NCBI RefSeq assembly: GCF_934371575.1
Contig: NZ_CAKRNY010000086.1
Span: 1-8,557, forward strand
Reading direction: 5' to 3'
DNA from: an uncultured Blautia sp.
GTDB lineage: Bacteria; Bacillota; Clostridia; Lachnospirales; Lachnospiraceae
DNA length: 8,557 nucleotides
This document shows, in pieces, positions 7,009 to 8,557 of this stretch (position 1 is its first letter; every line of letters begins with the position of its first letter). A model generated the notes under the pieces. That model did no database searches and was not told where the DNA came from. It was given only the letters and a program-made list of their open reading frames with translations. The translations under genes and the position numbers were made by a program.

Positions 7009-7170
7009 TTATTTTTGATACTAATAGCATCATTATTTCACACAAAAAAGACATCACCCAAAATGGACAATGCCTCTTCTCTTAATTATAGTTTTATTTA
7101 CAAGCAAGTCCCACCCCACTGCTTATTGCTTTGCGCAATCCCAGCAGGGGACTTGCTTGATTCGGTTAAA
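7009..7170. other. Convergent intergenic gap
   Basis: No gene is supported in these 162 bases. The first 90 are A/T-rich without a clear structure beyond a weak TGAT/ATCA pairing near 7016-7032. The rest is the 59-base hairpin annotated separately. Confidence 0.7.
7101..7159. terminator. Long 59-base hairpin, possible bidirectional terminator
   Basis: CAAGCAAGTCCC (7101-7112) pairs perfectly with GGGACTTGCTTG (7148-7159), a 12 bp stem. Inside, CTGC/GCAG (7119-7122 with 7144-7147) and ATTGC/GCAAT (7125-7129 with 7135-7139) allow a nested, longer structure. It begins 11 bases after the rpsA stop and lies between convergent genes, the normal place for a shared terminator. Neither side has a proper T-run (minus side TAAATAAAAC, plus side ATTCGGTTAAATT), so a non-canonical terminator, an mRNA-stabilising 3' end or a dispersed palindromic element are alternatives. 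Confidence 0.5.
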
Positions 7171-8250
7171 TTATTCCTCTACAGTCTCTTCCTCAGCCGG
7201 AGCCTCAAGAGCTTTCATGCTAAGGCTGATCTTCTTGTCTTCACCATTGAAGTCAACAACTTTAGCCTGGATTTCCTGTCCGATGGTAAGTACATCAGAT
7301 GGTTTTGCAACATGCTCTCTGGAAATCTGAGATACGTGAAGAAGTGCATCTACACCAGGTGCAAGCTCTACAAATGCACCGAAGTCTGTCATACGTGCAA
7401 CTTTACCAGTTACTACGTTTCCAACAGCGAAATCCTCAGCTGCTGTAAGCCATGGATTCTCCTCCGGGAATTTCATTGTAAGAGCAATCTTCTCGCCCTT
7501 GATATCTTTGATCATAACTTTAACAGTCTCACCAACTGTGAAGACTTTCTTCGGGTTCTCTACTCTGCCCCAGGACATCTCAGAGATGTGAAGCAGTCCA
7601 TCAGCGCCGCCAAGATCGATGAATGCACCGAAATCTGTAACGTTCTTAACAACACCTTCTACTGTATCGCCAACATGGATACGCTCCATAAGCTCCTGCT
7701 GTTTCTTAGCTTTCTCAGCAACAAGAAGCTGTTTGCGGTTACCAATGATACGGCGTCTTCTTGGATTGAACTCTGTGATAACGAACTCAATCTCCTGATC
7801 AGCATATTTGCTGAGATCTTTCTCATATGTGTCGGAAACAAGGCTTGCAGGAATGAATACACGTGTCTCCTCAACGTTAACACATAATCCACCATCAAGT
7901 ACCTGAGTTACAGGAGCCTTTAATACTTCCTGGTTCTCGAATGCTTCCTCAAGGCGTTTATTGCCTTTCTCTGCAGCAAGTCTCTTGTAGGTTAAGATAA
8001 CCTGGCCTTCGCCATCGTTTACCTTAAGCACTTTGGCTTCCATGGAGTCACCTACATGTACAGCGTCTGTGAGTACTACGGAAGGATCATTGCTATATTC
8101 ACTCTTGGTGATAATACCATCAGCTTTATAGCCAATATTCAGGATAATTTCATCTTCTTTCACATCGATGACCTTTCCCTGTACGATTTCTCCATTTCTG
8201 ATTGTTTTTACGGAATCTTCCAGCATCTGTTCAAAACTTAATTCTGACAT
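7171..8250 (-). CDS. rpsA: S1 RNA-binding domain protein (ribosomal protein S1-like), four S1 domains
   Basis: This S1-type protein binds RNA; in Firmicutes its role in translation is less certain than that of E. coli S1. The 359-residue product (MSELSFEQML start) has four S1 domains at about 17-90, 105-175, 190-258 and 274-346. Domains 3 and 4 are the most canonical (VTDFGAFIDLGGADGLLHIS and MTDFGAFVELAPGVDALLHV). It ends in an acidic tail (PAEEETVEE). The start at 8250 follows GAGGAGG nine bases upstream; an in-frame TTG at 8268 lies before that site and is rejected. The ATG is inside the end of ispH, overlapping it by 20 bases in a different frame, so translation is probably coupled. Many Clostridia carry these two as one fused protein. 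Confidence 0.93.
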   Translation of the reverse strand: MSELSFEQMLEDSVKTIRNGEIVQGKVIDVKEDEIILNIGYKADGIITKSEYSNDPSVVLTDAVHVGDSMEAKVLKVNDGEGQVILTYKRLAAEKGNKRLEEAFENQEVLKAPVTQVLDGGLCVNVEETRVFIPASLVSDTYEKDLSKYADQEIEFVITEFNPRRRRIIGNRKQLLVAEKAKKQQELMERIHVGDTVEGVVKNVTDFGAFIDLGGADGLLHISEMSWGRVENPKKVFTVGETVKVMIKDIKGEKIALTMKFPEENPWLTAAEDFAVGNVVTGKVARMTDFGAFVELAPGVDALLHVSQISREHVAKPSDVLTIGQEIQAKVVDFNGEDKKISLSMKALEAPAEEETVEE

Positions 8251-8557
8251 GTTCTTGAACCTCCTCAATAATTTTCTTTGGGGTGGAAGCCCCTGCTGTA
8301 ATACCTACATAACTACTGCATTGGAACATTTCAGAATCCAAGTCTACAGGTGTTTGTATATAGTAAGTATTTTCACATTCCTTTTTACATATTTCAAACA
8401 GCTTTTGAGTATTGGAACTATGTCTGCCGCCTACGACTAACATAGTGTCTACCTCTCCGGCTATGCTCTTTGCTTCTCTCTGCCGTTCTTCGGTAGCATT
8501 ACAAATAGTGTTTAAAATATTAAGAATATTTAAAACAGTATTATCATACCTCTTTTT
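8231..8557 (-). CDS. ispH: IspH (LytB), 4-hydroxy-3-methylbut-2-enyl diphosphate reductase, C-terminal 108 residues
   Basis: IspH is the [4Fe-4S] enzyme of the last step of the MEP isoprenoid pathway, making IPP and DMAPP from HMBPP. Only the C-terminal part is in the window; the frame is open to the right edge. Visible family motifs are NTICNATEERQ, whose cysteine (fragment residue 19) is the third cluster ligand, GGRHSSNTQKL with the substrate-binding Ser/Asn, and GITAGASTPKKIIEEV. The protein ends in HVRIKF with a TGA at 8231, inside the S1 gene. The 5' end and the other two cluster cysteines lie outside the window. Confidence 0.96.
   Translation of the reverse strand, partial: KKRYDNTVLNILNILNTICNATEERQREAKSIAGEVDTMLVVGGRHSSNTQKLFEICKKECENTYYIQTPVDLDSEMFQCSSYVGITAGASTPKKIIEEVQEHVRIKF
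8259..8265 (-). promoter_or_regulatory. Ribosome binding site for the S1 gene, inside ispH
   Basis: GAGGAGG near the ispH 3' end lies nine bases before the ATG at 8250. It decides the S1 start and indicates that S1 is translated as a separate protein, not only as an IspH fusion. Confidence 0.8.

Noticed and set aside
7015..7887. 290-codon open frame on the plus strand opposite the S1 gene
   Set aside because: It is a shadow of rpsA, whose four S1 domains are clear. The antisense product is cysteine-rich with no recognisable domain, and no ribosome binding site was seen.
8251..8268. Upstream TTG start for the S1 protein
   Set aside because: It precedes the GAGGAGG site; the ATG at 8250 has ideal spacing and gives the expected N-terminus.

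Overview
The window looks like chromosome of an anaerobic Clostridia bacterium, most likely a Lachnospiraceae-type gut Firmicute. The reasons are the gene order rnfC-D-G-E-A-B, the ispH and S1 genes placed next to each other, strong AGGAGG-type ribosome binding sites with about 6 to 9 base spacing, and moderate G+C. This lineage call is an inference; no rRNA or other marker is present.

Region 1 (1-4971, minus strand) is a compact, nearly complete rnf operon. In transcription order it holds rnfC (4877-3558), rnfD, rnfG, rnfE, rnfA and rnfB, with rnfB cut by the left edge of the window. The genes overlap by 4 bases (ATGA) or lie within 17 bases of each other, and each has its own ribosome binding site. 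The products form the membrane Rnf complex, which passes electrons between reduced ferredoxin and NAD+ while pumping Na+ or H+. The expected signature residues are visible: the iron-sulfur cysteines of RnfB and RnfC, the covalent-FMN threonines of RnfD and RnfG, and the paired cysteines in RnfA and RnfE that bind the intramembrane [2Fe-2S] cluster.

Region 2 (4972-5853, minus strand) is a membrane protein of the 'putative ABC-transporter type IV' family (PF06541-like) with a long charged coiled-coil tail. It lies just upstream of rnfC on the same strand, with no visible terminator between them. Region 3 (5986-7008, plus strand) is a YprB-like RNase H-fold exonuclease, divergent from region 2. 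Region 4 (7171-8557, minus strand) holds a four-domain S1 RNA-binding protein preceded by the 3' end of ispH. The two genes overlap by 20 bases. A 59-base hairpin sits in the gap where the S1 gene and the exonuclease gene converge.

I found no convincing undescribed system. The best second-look items are an exact 18-base repeat shared by the starts of rnfC and rnfB, a sharp change in leucine codon use inside the exonuclease gene, a cysteine-rich tail on RnfE, the ispH/S1 overlap (these are fused in some relatives), and the convergent-gap hairpin.
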